Positions 1 to 9,254 of a stretch of DNA of 64,000 bases are shown here, piece after piece. Position 1 is the stretch's first letter, and each line of letters begins with the position of its first letter. Source of the stretch: an uncultured Alcaligenaceae bacterium (GTDB lineage: Bacteria > Pseudomonadota > Gammaproteobacteria > Burkholderiales > Burkholderiaceae_B); contig CALFXX010000155.1 of assembly GCA_937952975.1 (NCBI GenBank), forward strand, positions 14,939 to 78,938, given 5' to 3'. The notes under the pieces were generated by a model. It made no database searches. It was given only the letters and a program-made list of their open reading frames with translations, and was not told where the DNA came from. A program made the translations under genes and the position numbers.

Positions 1-684
1 TTTGGCGGACTTTGATGCTTTGCTTTTACCCATCAGCGGCGGCAAACTGAGCACCACAGCCACGAAAATGACAGCTAAGAGCCCCGCCATCGCCCACAGA
101 GCGCCGCGAAACCCCAACAGATCAAGCAACAGGCCTCCAATAAAAAAACCAACCCCTTTCATGGCGTTTTTGCTACCAGTAAACCAGGCTACCCATTTAA
201 ATAACTGCCCGCTGGCTTGGCTTGCCGTGATTTTGATGGCCGACTTGCTCGCCGTTTTTGTCAAATCTTTTGCGACGCCGCACACACCTTGCGCCCCAAT
301 CACCCACGCCACAGACATCGCAGCTGTCCAGTCTGGCGACAAAAACGATAACAATAAGAAACCAAGAATTTGCGTAGACAGCCCAACCGTCAACATGCGC
401 GTAATGCCGTAGCGCGTTGCAAGCCAGCCACCAATCAGGTTGGCCAACACCCCTGCAGCTTCATACAACAAAAACAAAAACGCCAATGTGAAGGGCGAAT
501 AGCCTAAGCGATAAAAGTGCAACAACACCAACATCCGTAACGCGCCATCCGTGAGCGTAAAGCCCCAGTAAGCGGCGGTGACGATTCCGTAGTTTCTGGC
601 AGCTGCGGGGCTTGCGGAGGCAGCCTTCGCATCCGCAGAATGACTGATTGGAGTTTCGCGTGATACCTTGCTCACTTGAGTCAT
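1..684 (-). CDS. arsJ: Organoarsenical efflux MFS transporter ArsJ (partial, N-terminal 228 residues)
   Basis: The frame is open to the left edge, so the C-terminal half (family length about 400 residues) lies outside. The start is the ATG at 684. The visible part is hydrophobic with several membrane segments and carries the ArsJ-like stretch YWGFTLTDGALRM followed by LHFYRLGYSPFTLAF. ArsJ is an inner-membrane exporter of 1-arseno-3-phosphoglycerate, the unstable product made when GAPDH uses arsenate. It begins 6 bp after the stop of a GAPDH gene on the same strand, the known arsJ-gapdh arrangement; this context separates it from other MFS proteins. No arsR or arsC is visible on the present side. 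Confidence 0.85.
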   Translation of the reverse strand, partial: MTQVSKVSRETPISHSADAKAASASPAAARNYGIVTAAYWGFTLTDGALRMLVLLHFYRLGYSPFTLAFLFLLYEAAGVLANLIGGWLATRYGITRMLTVGLSTQILGFLLLSFLSPDWTAAMSVAWVIGAQGVCGVAKDLTKTASKSAIKITASQASGQLFKWVAWFTGSKNAMKGVGFFIGGLLLDLLGFRGALWAMAGLLAVIFVAVVLSLPPLMGKSKASKSAK

Positions 685-690
685 CTGCGC

Positions 691-1734
691 CTAAATCCCC
701 TGCCGTTGCATATGACAAGCCAAATCCACCATACGGCAGGCATAGCCCATTTCGTTGTCGTACCAAGCATAGACTTTGAGCATTGTGCCGGCGGTCACCA
801 TTGTGGATAAGGCATCAACGATTGAGCTGCGCGTGTCGCGCGCATAGTCGGCGCTGACCAAGGGGCGAGTCTCGTAGCCCAAGATGCCCGCCAACGCGCC
901 CTGTGCCGCCTGAGCAAACAAAGCGTTCACTTCTTGTGCGGTGGTTTCACGCTGCAATTCAAACACACAGTCAGTCAACGAGGCATTTAAAACAGGCGCA
1001 CGTACCGCATGACCATTTAGCTTACCTTTAAGCTCTGGATAGATGAGTGCAATCGCCGTCGCACTACCAGTAGTGGTCGGCGCCAAACTTAACATCGCGC
1101 TACGTGCTCGACGCAGATCCTTATGCGGCGCATCCACCATTAAATTAGTGTTTGTCGGATCATGAATGGTCGTGATCTGACCATGCCGAATGCCGATGGA
1201 CTCGTGAATTACTTTAACGACCGGCGCTAAGCAGTTGGTGGTACAAGACGCAGCGGTCACGATGGGGTGTTGGGCGGGGTCGTACAGGTGTTCGTTTACA
1301 CCCACAACAATATTTAAAACATTACCTACCTTAACCGGCGCCGCAACAATCACACGCTTGGCGCCACGCTCAAGGTGCCCTTGCAAGGTTTCGGGAGTTA
1401 AAAACTTACCGGTGCACTCGAGCACCACCTCAACCCCAAGGTCACCCCAAGGGATTTCGGCTGCTGTTGGGTAAGAAGAAAACGATAGTGACCGATCGCT
1501 AATGCGTATCTGGTCTTCACCTTGCGCTTGAATATCGGCACGCCAGCGACCTTGCACGCTATCGAATTCAAGCAAGTGCGCGGTTGCCAGCGCACCGCCT
1601 TTGATTTCATTTAAATGCACAACCTCAAGTCGGTTACTTGCACGTGGGTCATCAGCCTGCCGCTCTGCGGCACCCATCGCTGCGCGCAACGCTAAGCGTC
1701 CGATCCGCCCAAGACCGTTTATACCGACTTTCAT
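691..1734 (-). CDS. gapdh: ArsJ-associated glyceraldehyde-3-phosphate dehydrogenase
   Basis: 347 residues. The N-terminal Rossmann motif GINGLGRIGRLALR binds NAD, and the catalytic cysteine sits in ASCTTNCLAP with the HDPTNTNLM and YDNEMGYACRM stretches following. In the arsJ pathway this GAPDH forms 1-arseno-3-phosphoglycerate from glyceraldehyde-3-phosphate and arsenate, which ArsJ then exports. It is the first gene of a two-gene minus-strand operon with arsJ, separated by 6 bp. A role in central glycolysis is less likely given that context. The upstream gap holds a palindrome flanked by repeated half-sites. Confidence 0.92.
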   Translation of the reverse strand: MKVGINGLGRIGRLALRAAMGAAERQADDPRASNRLEVVHLNEIKGGALATAHLLEFDSVQGRWRADIQAQGEDQIRISDRSLSFSSYPTAAEIPWGDLGVEVVLECTGKFLTPETLQGHLERGAKRVIVAAPVKVGNVLNIVVGVNEHLYDPAQHPIVTAASCTTNCLAPVVKVIHESIGIRHGQITTIHDPTNTNLMVDAPHKDLRRARSAMLSLAPTTTGSATAIALIYPELKGKLNGHAVRAPVLNASLTDCVFELQRETTAQEVNALFAQAAQGALAGILGYETRPLVSADYARDTRSSIVDALSTMVTAGTMLKVYAWYDNEMGYACRMVDLACHMQRQGI

Positions 1735-1829
1735 CTAGTGCTCCAAGAGAGTCTTGCCCGCACAGCCGAACAAGACATTTAGCGAAGTGATCTGCCTCAA
1801 CTTCGCCAGTCAATCATTGAGTCTAGCGT

Positions 1830-1862
1830 TGAATATACGAGAGACTGTGAGTCTGAATATAC
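1830..1862 (-). promoter_or_regulatory. Candidate operator upstream of the gapdh-arsJ operon
   Basis: The 9-mer TGAATATAC occurs at 1830-1838 and again at 1854-1862, with the imperfectly centred palindrome AGACT-GTG-AGTCT (1842-1854) between them. It lies about 100 bp upstream of the gapdh start. A repressor such as ArsR is the natural guess from the operon, but no ArsR gene is visible, and the site could equally serve the divergent slyX. Confidence 0.3.
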
Positions 1863-1946
1863 AATATCGCTGTGACCAGCCTGTGTCACTCAACATTTGA
1901 GGTGTGGTGACGTTCTCAAGGTCGCTCACTTCTAAACTGAGTCAAT

Positions 1947-2165
1947 ATGCATCCTGACGACACGCTCGAAAAACGCTTGACCGAACTCGAAATCAAAGTG
2001 GGCTTAGCCGACGATTTAATCGATCAGCTCAACCAGACGATTTTCAGGCAACAACAGCAAATTGAGTTTTTAGCTAAAGAGCTCGGCAGCCTTCGGCAAC
2101 ACATACCGCACGAACGCAATACGCAGTTACCAAGCCTGCGCGACGAACTACCGCCGCATTATTAA
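1947..2165 (+). CDS. slyX: SlyX family protein
   Basis: 72 residues, usual for the family. The N-terminal two thirds is a heptad-patterned coiled coil (ELEIKVGLADDLIDQLNQ, then RQQQQIEFLAKEL), and the C-terminus ends in the characteristic LRDELPPHY. SlyX is a small conserved cytosolic protein of unknown biochemical role in proteobacteria. It stands alone, divergent from the gapdh-arsJ operon. Confidence 0.9.
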   Translation: MHPDDTLEKRLTELEIKVGLADDLIDQLNQTIFRQQQQIEFLAKELGSLRQHIPHERNTQLPSLRDELPPHY

Positions 2166-2268
2166 AACTGCGCTCGCCTGTGCTCGATTACCTGTGCTAT
2201 CAATCACCTGTGCTCGAGCACACAGCTTGATTCACTCGTGCACCGTTGCTTCACCCTGATGCGCTTAG

Positions 2269-2904
2269 TCAGTCAAGCGACCGGGCTAACGCCAGGTTCT
2301 TATCCATCACGGTCTTGAACAAGGGGCTTTGAACCCAGCCCTCAAGCCACGCTCGGGTCGCCGACCAGGCGCTTTGTGCAAACCAAGCAGCGTCCACCGC
2401 GGCAAATTGCCGAACAAACGGAAAAATCGCTACGTCGCTTAAACAAGCCGTTTGTCCGCTAAGATAAGGTGCGGCCGTCAAACGCCGTTCAAGCTCAATA
2501 ATCAAACAGGCGAGTGCCTGCTCGCGATAATACTCAACACCACACTCTGGATACCGCTCGGCATATTTATAACGATCAAGCCAATGCTTAAAGTCTGTAT
2601 CGTTACACTGAACAAGCCTCAATTGCTCAGGCTGATCAGCCTGCAGCAACCACCCTTGCGGGTCATGCTGCCCAAGCGCCCAACGCATAATTGCCAGGCT
2701 TTCATCCAACACTAAGCCCTCTGTACCGTGCAGCACTGGCACCGTACCCTTGGGCGACACAGCCAGCATTGCGGCGGGCTTATCGCGCAAACTGATTTCG
2801 ACTAAATCAACCTGCACCCCCGCACACCACAACGCCATGCGGGCGCGCATCGCGTAAGGGCAACGGCGGTATGAATACAGCAGCGGTTTAGAAGGTGCTG
2901 GCAT
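2269..2904 (-). CDS. Glutathione S-transferase family protein
   Basis: 211 residues. The N-terminal thioredoxin-fold domain (about 1-80) has the active-site segment RRCPYAMRARMAL, the cis-proline segment GTVPVLH and the glutathione-binding DESLAIMRW; the remainder is the all-helical C-terminal domain. Cysteine in CPYA suggests an Omega-like or thiol-transferase type enzyme acting in the cytosol, but the substrate cannot be told. It stands as a single gene. Confidence 0.85.
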   Translation of the reverse strand: MPAPSKPLLYSYRRCPYAMRARMALWCAGVQVDLVEISLRDKPAAMLAVSPKGTVPVLHGTEGLVLDESLAIMRWALGQHDPQGWLLQADQPEQLRLVQCNDTDFKHWLDRYKYAERYPECGVEYYREQALACLIIELERRLTAAPYLSGQTACLSDVAIFPFVRQFAAVDAAWFAQSAWSATRAWLEGWVQSPLFKTVMDKNLALARSLD

Positions 2905-3009
2905 GGCGATTCTTTTGTGTAAACGGCAATGGTTTCAATCTCAGTCACGCGTCCGTCAGAGACGCGCGGCTAAGCCATTGAACCTAGCCCCGACTAATAT
3001 TGCCAGTTC

Positions 3010-4089
3010 TCAATCCAACTTCAATTTATAAGCCTTTGCCGCGGTGCCAAAGAACAACGCCTGCTTATCTGCAGCTGAATACTTAGCAGCCACGCGTTTA
3101 AAGGCGTTCCAGATCACGTGATAATCGACCGAGGCGCGATCAGGCGGAAAATTACTTTCAAACATGCAACGCTGCGCGCCAAACGCTTCAATACATGAAT
3201 CGAATAAAGGGCCCCACGCTGCAGCAAGTTGTGTTGAATCTGCGGGCTTAGCCAGTTTTTCAAAACCAAAGCCCAAATACGACATTCCTAAGCCACCTAG
3301 CTTGACGTACACATTCGGACATTTTGCCAAGTCGTTCATCAGGGCGCGCCACGTATCGGTAGTCTCTTTTTCTTTGGCAAGGTAGGTGCGAGTTTTGGCG
3401 ATCAGTCCACCAATATGATTCAAGACAATGGTCGTATCAGGGTAGGTACGCGCAAGGTCGATCACCTCAGGAATCTGGTGGTGATAAATCATCGCATCAA
3501 AACTTAGATTGCGCGGACCGAGTTCTGCGAAGCCTTTACGAAAATCTGGATCTGACATGAGCTTGGGCGGGATCAGGTAACGGCCGTTGTTGAGTTGCTC
3601 ATCCGCATCCCATTTCGTGATTAGGCGAATACCTTTAAAACGTCCACCCGCCGCAGCAATTTGTGCATCAAGCAGTTTGCTGATTTCTTGTCCGTAGGTC
3701 AGATCAGCAGAACCCACAATACCAGCACAGACTTGCGTCTGACCATACATCTGGCTCGCAGCGATCGCAGCGATCCCATTCGCAAACTCAACTTCGCCTA
3801 AGCGCTCCATCATCTCAGGCCCCGTCTTACGATAGAACGCACCGCACTCAACAAACACTGAACCCACGATGTTATGCCCCGACTGCGCTTCGGCCATAAA
3901 CTCTTGCAGCAAATAGGTTTGACCATGGCGATCCCACAGATGATGGTGCGGATCGATGATGGGTAACTCAGGTTCAATGATTGCCTCTTGGTGCGACGCA
4001 CGCCAGGCCGAGTTATCTGGGGCTGCATGCACGGCAATCGGAGTGCCATCTGGGTTCGTCGTTGGGCGTAGTTTTAATTTTGAAGGCAT
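3010..4089 (-). CDS. Amidohydrolase family protein (PF04909-type TIM barrel)
   Basis: 359 residues. The metal-binding start of the barrel is seen as IDPHHHLWDRHG (about residue 45); other family marks are IYHHQIPEV, IVLNHIGG and, near the end, MFESNFPPDRASVDY. Members hydrolyse lactones or decarboxylate ring compounds (2-pyrone-4,6-dicarboxylate hydrolase, ACMSD relatives). A head-to-tail divergent enolase-superfamily gene at 4278 suggests a shared sugar-acid or aromatic-acid pathway, which is inference. A second, shorter member of the family lies at 36204. Confidence 0.85.
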   Translation of the reverse strand: MPSKLKLRPTTNPDGTPIAVHAAPDNSAWRASHQEAIIEPELPIIDPHHHLWDRHGQTYLLQEFMAEAQSGHNIVGSVFVECGAFYRKTGPEMMERLGEVEFANGIAAIAASQMYGQTQVCAGIVGSADLTYGQEISKLLDAQIAAAGGRFKGIRLITKWDADEQLNNGRYLIPPKLMSDPDFRKGFAELGPRNLSFDAMIYHHQIPEVIDLARTYPDTTIVLNHIGGLIAKTRTYLAKEKETTDTWRALMNDLAKCPNVYVKLGGLGMSYLGFGFEKLAKPADSTQLAAAWGPLFDSCIEAFGAQRCMFESNFPPDRASVDYHVIWNAFKRVAAKYSAADKQALFFGTAAKAYKLKLD

Positions 4090-4277
4090 TTGTCTCTCTC
4101 TGTTGAGTCATCGATGAGTCAATTTATCAGAGAAGTGACCCGCTGCAAACGCAGCCACCTAAATGTTGTGCTCGCTAGCTAGGTGAACTCTTAAGTAGCA
4201 CAATGCTGCACCGCAGCGTATGACTCGCTGTTATCCTACAAATATTCAATGTCTCAAAGACAGGATTTCAACGAATC

Positions 4278-5390
4278 ATGAAAATCACCGCCATCGCAAC
4301 CTCTGTGATCTCGATCCCCTTCACAATGGATGGACCGCATAACCGCTTCGCTGGCCAACTTTGGGATCACCTTGAGATCTTGCTGGTCAAGGTCGAAACC
4401 GAAGACGGCTTGGTAGGCTGGGGCGAAGCCTTTGGTCACGCCGCGATTGCATCGACCAAAGCGGCCATCGATTCGATCATCGCTCCCTTGGTACTTGGGC
4501 GTGATGCGACCGATATCAACGGGTTGACCCGTTCGGTGCTACATGGCACACATCTCTTGGGCCGTAACGGATCTTTTGTCTATGGCTTTTCTGGGATTGA
4601 AATCGCTTTATGGGACTTAGCCGGCAAGCGCGCCAAACAACCCGTCTGGCAGCTACTCGGCGGGCCCGCGCGCAAAGAGCTTGATACGTATGCGAGCTTG
4701 CTTTGCTACACAGACCCCGCACTCGTTGCCCAAAACGTCTCTAAAGCGGCAAGCCAAGGCTATCGTTTCATTAAGCTGCACGAGGTCACGCGCGAAGCGA
4801 CGCTGGCGGCCATCCAGGCGCCGGGTGCCGAGAACGCCAAAATCATGCTCGATGTGAATTGCGCGTGGCTACCCGTCAAGGCACGCGAGATGGCGCAGTC
4901 TCTGGCTCTGGACGGTCTACTGTGGCTCGAAGAACCGGTCTGGCCACCCGAAGACGTGCATAGTTTGGCGAGCGTCCGAGCCAAGGGAGTACCGATTGCT
5001 GCAGGCGAAAACGTTGCAGGGCTGTTCGGTTTTAAGACTCTCATTGAGGCGCATGCAATCGACATTGCGCAGCCCAGTGTGACCAAAGTCGGTGGCATTG
5101 GCGAGATGGTCAAAGTCATTCATTATTGCCAGGCCAACGGTATTGAGGTGTATCCACACTGCCCCTACTTTGGCCCTGGCTTGCTCGCCAGCTATCACGT
5201 GGCCTCGGCCTTGATCGAGCAACCATTGATTGAAATCTTATGGATCGACATGCAAGACAATCCGTTTGATCCTTGGGTGCGCAGCACAGGCGGCAAGGTG
5301 CAACTGCCCCAAGGCTCTGGCTTGGGCGTAGACCCTGACCCGGCAATACTGAAGCGTTACCTGAAGGGCGATGTCGTACGGACGTCCTGA
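4278..5390 (+). CDS. Mandelate racemase/muconate lactonizing enzyme family protein
   Basis: 370 residues with the N-terminal capping domain followed by the (beta/alpha)7-beta barrel. Visible metal-site and catalytic segments are FIKLHEV (Lys), MLDVNCAW (Asp), WLEEPVWPPED (Glu), AAGENVAG (Glu) and VYPHCPYFGPG (His). Such enzymes abstract the proton next to a carboxylate, giving acid-sugar dehydration, racemisation or cycloisomerisation. The substrate is not readable. The divergent amidohydrolase 188 bp away may act in the same pathway. Confidence 0.88.
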   Translation: MKITAIATSVISIPFTMDGPHNRFAGQLWDHLEILLVKVETEDGLVGWGEAFGHAAIASTKAAIDSIIAPLVLGRDATDINGLTRSVLHGTHLLGRNGSFVYGFSGIEIALWDLAGKRAKQPVWQLLGGPARKELDTYASLLCYTDPALVAQNVSKAASQGYRFIKLHEVTREATLAAIQAPGAENAKIMLDVNCAWLPVKAREMAQSLALDGLLWLEEPVWPPEDVHSLASVRAKGVPIAAGENVAGLFGFKTLIEAHAIDIAQPSVTKVGGIGEMVKVIHYCQANGIEVYPHCPYFGPGLLASYHVASALIEQPLIEILWIDMQDNPFDPWVRSTGGKVQLPQGSGLGVDPDPAILKRYLKGDVVRTS

Positions 5391-5484
5391 CCTGCTGGCC
5401 GTTCGCTAAACATACTCTAAACCTTACGCAAGAACTCAGAACGATCTGATGGGTCAACGTCGATCTCGATCCCTGCCCGAGTCT

Positions 5485-6078
5485 TTAACCGATGGTCAGT
5501 AGACCGGTCGCTCCAAGCGCAGCACCCGTCAATAACAACCAAAACATATTGATTTTGGTGCGCGCCACAAGAACCGTTGTAGCGGTAGTCAACGCCCATA
5601 AAGGCCAATCCCGAGCAGCCTCGGTGTTACCGGTTGCCAGCATCCAACCTGACGCAATTAACAGCGCAATCACGATCGGCCCCATACCAAGTTTGAACGC
5701 GCGCACGGCGATCAGCTCGCGATTTTTATAGACCCACTTCGCGGTCACAAAAATCAGCGTACAGCTGGGCAACAGCATCCCCACCATGCATAACACGGCA
5801 GAAAACATGCCAGCCAACATGCCACCAGCGTTAAAACCAATGTTCCAGCCAAGTAACGCCACAAACAAAACGTTAGGTCCGGGCGCTGCCTGCGCGATCA
5901 CCACCGACGCACTAAATTGCGGGTCAGTGAGCCAGTGCTGTTGCGTGACCAGATAGTGATGAATCTCAGGTAGCAGCACCAACGGACCACCAATCGAACT
6001 CACCGAAAACAAAAAGAAATGCGTTAAGAGCTCAAACCAATCGGACCACTGCATCACGAAACTTAACGGAGCGTTCAT
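5485..6078 (-). CDS. chrA: Chromate transporter, second half-subunit
   Basis: 197 residues with about six membrane segments. CHR-family features are the QAAPGPNVLFVALLGW motif and the preceding SVVIAQAAPGPN. It is the second of a pair of single-domain CHR proteins; the preceding half overlaps it by 4 bp (6075-6078), so the two are translationally coupled and probably form one heteromeric transporter. Chromate efflux is the known role of characterised members; sulfate-related transport is not excluded. Confidence 0.88.
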   Translation of the reverse strand: MNAPLSFVMQWSDWFELLTHFFLFSVSSIGGPLVLLPEIHHYLVTQQHWLTDPQFSASVVIAQAAPGPNVLFVALLGWNIGFNAGGMLAGMFSAVLCMVGMLLPSCTLIFVTAKWVYKNRELIAVRAFKLGMGPIVIALLIASGWMLATGNTEAARDWPLWALTTATTVLVARTKINMFWLLLTGAALGATGLLTIG

Positions 6079-6650
6079 GGCTTGCCCCGCAACTTAAGGA
6101 AGGTCAGCACATAACCCAAGCCGCCCAAGCCCAACATGACATAAACCAAACGCCAGTGCAGTAACGCAACACCCGCAAAACTTAAACTGGCGAGAATCAA
6201 ACACACCGGCACGCCTAGAGGATTGGTTTTCAAGGCAGTCAGCAGTTTTAAACCCGTAGCAATGAACAACCCCGCGGCGACCGCGCCCATACCACGTAAG
6301 GCATTGATGACATGAGGGTCAGTGCCGAATTTCGCATAGGCCAAGGCCATCACGGCGATCGTGAAAGAAGGTAAAAAAAACATACCGGCAACTGAGACGA
6401 TAGCGCCGCGCAAACCAAAATAGCGCGACCCCACCATGATGCTTAGATTCAAGGCGGGTGGACCAGGCATGGTACGGGCAACCGCCCACTCTTCAACAAA
6501 CTCGGCGCGCGTGAGCCACTTTTTACGCTCAACTAACTCGCGCTCCATGTAGGCCAGCACACCGCCAAATCCCTGTATCGCTAACAGCGTAAAAGAAACA
6601 AATAAGTCTTTAAGCGACTCAGGTTGTGGTCGCGCAGAAGGTGTTGTCAT
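6075..6650 (-). CDS. chrA: Chromate transporter, first half-subunit
   Basis: 191 residues with about six membrane segments. The CHR N-terminal motif appears as LAIQGFGGVLAYMERELVE, followed by ARTMPGPPALNLSIMVG. It is the upstream partner of the half-subunit ending at 5485, and together they equal one full-length ChrA. No chrB regulator is adjacent. Confidence 0.88.
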   Translation of the reverse strand: MTTPSARPQPESLKDLFVSFTLLAIQGFGGVLAYMERELVERKKWLTRAEFVEEWAVARTMPGPPALNLSIMVGSRYFGLRGAIVSVAGMFFLPSFTIAVMALAYAKFGTDPHVINALRGMGAVAAGLFIATGLKLLTALKTNPLGVPVCLILASLSFAGVALLHWRLVYVMLGLGGLGYVLTFLKLRGKP

Positions 6651-6740
6651 GTTGCAAGTGGCAGGTTGAATAAATAAAGAAGCTTGGCAGAATCACGGGC
6701 ATAAAGTTAAGAGCGTGTCGCGCTTTCGCATGGAGATTGC

Positions 6741-6769
6741 GTTGCGCACTCAACCTCTGAGTGCGCAAC
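6741..6769. terminator. Strong GC hairpin between the MmgE/PrpD gene and chrA
   Basis: A perfect 12-bp stem GTTGCGCACTCA / TGAGTGCGCAAC closes a 5-nt loop ACCTC. It lies 38 bp past the stop of the MmgE/PrpD gene (minus strand) and 91 bp before the chrA pair. There is no T-tract on either side, so it is either a non-canonical terminator, a transcript-stabilising hairpin or a protein-binding palindrome. Confidence 0.5.
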
Positions 6770-6806
6770 GACTTCAAGCTTAGCGTGCGTTGTGATAGTT
6801 ACAACA

Positions 6807-8180
6807 TCACCGATGTAGTTGCCTCATTAAGGCGGCTAACTCAGATACAGAATGATTCTCAAACGACAGCAAGAGCGCAAGAATCGCCTCAACCAACTGG
6901 GGATCTTGCCCCTCAGCGTTATGGCGAAACTTAGCAATGATGTCTTCGTCAGAGGCTGGATTTTCAGGTTCGCCCTTTGCCAAGGGGACATCGATTGTAT
7001 GCACAGCACCCGCTTTGCTTTTAATCACCATCGAAGCGCCACGCTGGCTCGGATAGGCCTTTGCCCAACCGTCATCCAGTCTTGAAGTAATACGCGAGGC
7101 CAACCCCTGAATGTCGGCGTTCGTCACGACCGACGGCACGTAACGATCTTCGCCAACATCGCCGTAATAGGCAGCCATCGCCACAGAGTATTTAATACTG
7201 AACTTAGCTCCCTCAGCGGTATCTGGCATTTCGGTTGCGCCGCAAAAGCTTACTGCAACGGGGTAAGTTGCGACATCGACGCTTTCAATATCGGCAAAAG
7301 CCAATTTATTCTCTTTCATCACCGTCAAGACACCGTCGGCAGCTGGGTGAATATGACGACAGGCCGCGTGCAACTTGATATATTGATCTGCCAAATAAAA
7401 GTGTTTGCCAAGCTCTTCAAAGAGTGTCTCAAGATGGATCTCGTCGGCCATCGCTTTAAAGAGGCCTTTCTCACCCTCAAGCGCAGTCATCGGGCCATTC
7501 GCACCGCGCTTAGCCAAATCCACCGATAGCACACCAGCCATCGCAGCCTTTCCTGGATGCAACGGCTTGACCATCGCACCTTCAACCAAGATTTGTAACA
7601 AGCCGGCGCCCTGCAAGCTTGCAATGCCCAGCGCGCTTGTGAGTTGCTCTTTACCTAACTTCGCCAACACGCCACAAGCCGCTGCGGCCCCCAACACACC
7701 CAAGGTGCCTGTCGTATGAAAGCCTCGATTCAAATGCGACGGATTCATCGCCTTTGAAATGCGATTGACGATGTCATAACCCAAAATCATCGACAACAAA
7801 AAAGACTTGCCATCCGCCTGCTGGGTCTCAGCGTAGGCTAAGGCCGCGGGGATGACAGCGACACCCGCATGCACACCGCCAAAACGATAGCCGTCATCCA
7901 TATCCAAGGCATGCGCAGTCACGCCATTACCTAAGGCCGCATGGATGGCGGGCACCTTCTCTTTGAAACCAAACAAGGTGGCATCTTCAGTGCCGCGCAA
8001 GCTCGACAGATAATCGATCATCATGCGTGGAAAGTCCATCTTCAAGCCAGCAATGGACACGCCAATTAAATCGATCGTCAACAACTTCGCTTTGTGCACC
8101 ACCTCGGGGGGCACATCTTTAAATTGAGTCTTACAAAATAGCTCAGAAAACGTTTGCAAAATTGTCTGTTCTTTACTCAT
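6807..8180 (-). CDS. MmgE/PrpD family protein
   Basis: 457 residues, the usual family length. Visible family segments are NGVTAHALDMDDGYRFGG (about residue 90), GFHTTGTLGVLGAAAACG and LKLHAACRHIHPAADG-like YIKLHAACRHIHP. The family includes 2-methylcitrate dehydratase, cis-aconitate decarboxylase and numerous uncharacterised members that often sit beside Bug receptors in Burkholderiales. The Bug gene 27 bp upstream on the same strand probably brings in its substrate or a precursor (inference). Confidence 0.88.
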   Translation of the reverse strand: MSKEQTILQTFSELFCKTQFKDVPPEVVHKAKLLTIDLIGVSIAGLKMDFPRMMIDYLSSLRGTEDATLFGFKEKVPAIHAALGNGVTAHALDMDDGYRFGGVHAGVAVIPAALAYAETQQADGKSFLLSMILGYDIVNRISKAMNPSHLNRGFHTTGTLGVLGAAAACGVLAKLGKEQLTSALGIASLQGAGLLQILVEGAMVKPLHPGKAAMAGVLSVDLAKRGANGPMTALEGEKGLFKAMADEIHLETLFEELGKHFYLADQYIKLHAACRHIHPAADGVLTVMKENKLAFADIESVDVATYPVAVSFCGATEMPDTAEGAKFSIKYSVAMAAYYGDVGEDRYVPSVVTNADIQGLASRITSRLDDGWAKAYPSQRGASMVIKSKAGAVHTIDVPLAKGEPENPASDEDIIAKFRHNAEGQDPQLVEAILALLLSFENHSVSELAALMRQLHR

Positions 8181-8207
8181 GTCTCGGCTCCATACTGAAT
8201 TTTTTCT

Positions 8208-9254
8208 CTAGTTGACCTGAATGCGCCCTGTTCGCGCAACTTGTTTCCAACGCTCGACTTCGTGTTTGACATACTCGGCTGTCTGCTGCGGGGTAAGTGC
8301 CGTGGGTTCGGCACCCTCTTTAGCGAACAAAGCAAGCATATCGGGTTCGGCGCTCACACTGCGAATCGCCTCGTTCAAACCATTGATGACATGGTCTGGC
8401 GTTTTAGCAGGCGCAAATACAACCCACCATACATCCACCTCATACCCAGGCAAGGTTTCGGCAATCGCAGGGACACCAGGAAAAAATTTTGAACGCTCAA
8501 GCGACGTCACCCCAATTGGCCGCACCAAATCCGCCTTGAGCTGGCCGCCCACCGAGGCAAGCGTCGTAATCATGTAATCAATGTTGCCGCCGATCATATT
8601 GGTGACCGCACCATTGATCCCTTGATACGGAACGTGCAGTGCTCGTGTATCCGAGAGCGACTTAAAGTGTTCAACGCTCAACTGTCCGATCGAGCCCATT
8701 CCGGCCGAACTGTAATTGACTGTATTGTTTGTCTCTTTGGTTGCTGCGATAAGTTGTGCCACGTTCTGATAAGGTGTCTTGTTGCCCACAATCAGAACCA
8801 TAGCCCCCTTTGCAACCAGGGCGACAGGCTTAAACGAAGTAATCGGATCAAAGGGCAGATTAGCGCGTACGGCCGCGTTGGTCGCAAACGAAGTAGATAT
8901 CAACAGTAAGGCTGAACCATCAGGTTCGGCACGCGCCACCAGATCCGAACCGATACTCCCTCCAGCACCGGGTTTATTTTCAACAACGATAGTATTTGAT
9001 AGCTTGATCGCTAATTTTTGTGCCAATGCACGCGCATAAACATCATTACTGCCACCCGGTGAAAACGGAACGACAAATTTCATCAGCTTAGGAAGCGTGC
9101 TTGGTTGCGCACTGATGACGACCTTAAGAGTTGAGCTTTGCTGGGCACGTACCGTTGGTAGGTGAGTCAGAAAGCAGAAGACCGCAACACAAAGCGTCAC
9201 CGACCAACATAGCCATCCTCGATACGGCACTTTAAACATCATTACGTTTCGCAT
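8208..9254 (-). CDS. Tripartite tricarboxylate transporter (TctC/Bug) substrate-binding protein
   Basis: 348 residues with an N-terminal signal sequence (hydrophobic CWSVTLCVAVFCFLT ending in VRAQQ). The mature protein has the Bug marks VPFSPGGSNDVYARALA, VENKPGAGGSIGSDLVA and HVPYQGINGA. Two further ATGs (9242, 9239) are possible starts; the first overlaps the K+ channel gene by 23 bp. It is followed after 27 bp by the MmgE/PrpD gene. No TctA/TctB membrane genes lie near it. Confidence 0.9.
   Translation of the reverse strand: MRNVMMFKVPYRGWLCWSVTLCVAVFCFLTHLPTVRAQQSSTLKVVISAQPSTLPKLMKFVVPFSPGGSNDVYARALAQKLAIKLSNTIVVENKPGAGGSIGSDLVARAEPDGSALLLISTSFATNAAVRANLPFDPITSFKPVALVAKGAMVLIVGNKTPYQNVAQLIAATKETNNTVNYSSAGMGSIGQLSVEHFKSLSDTRALHVPYQGINGAVTNMIGGNIDYMITTLASVGGQLKADLVRPIGVTSLERSKFFPGVPAIAETLPGYEVDVWWVVFAPAKTPDHVINGLNEAIRSVSAEPDMLALFAKEGAEPTALTPQQTAEYVKHEVERWKQVARTGRIQVN

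Noticed and set aside
2..412. Plus-strand open frame at the left edge
   Set aside because: It is the shadow of the minus-strand arsJ, whose protein has clear membrane and family features.
2177..2224. Three CCTGTGCT repeats and a TGTGCTCGAGCACA palindrome after slyX
   Set aside because: Too short and local to assign; possibly simple sequence drift between genes.
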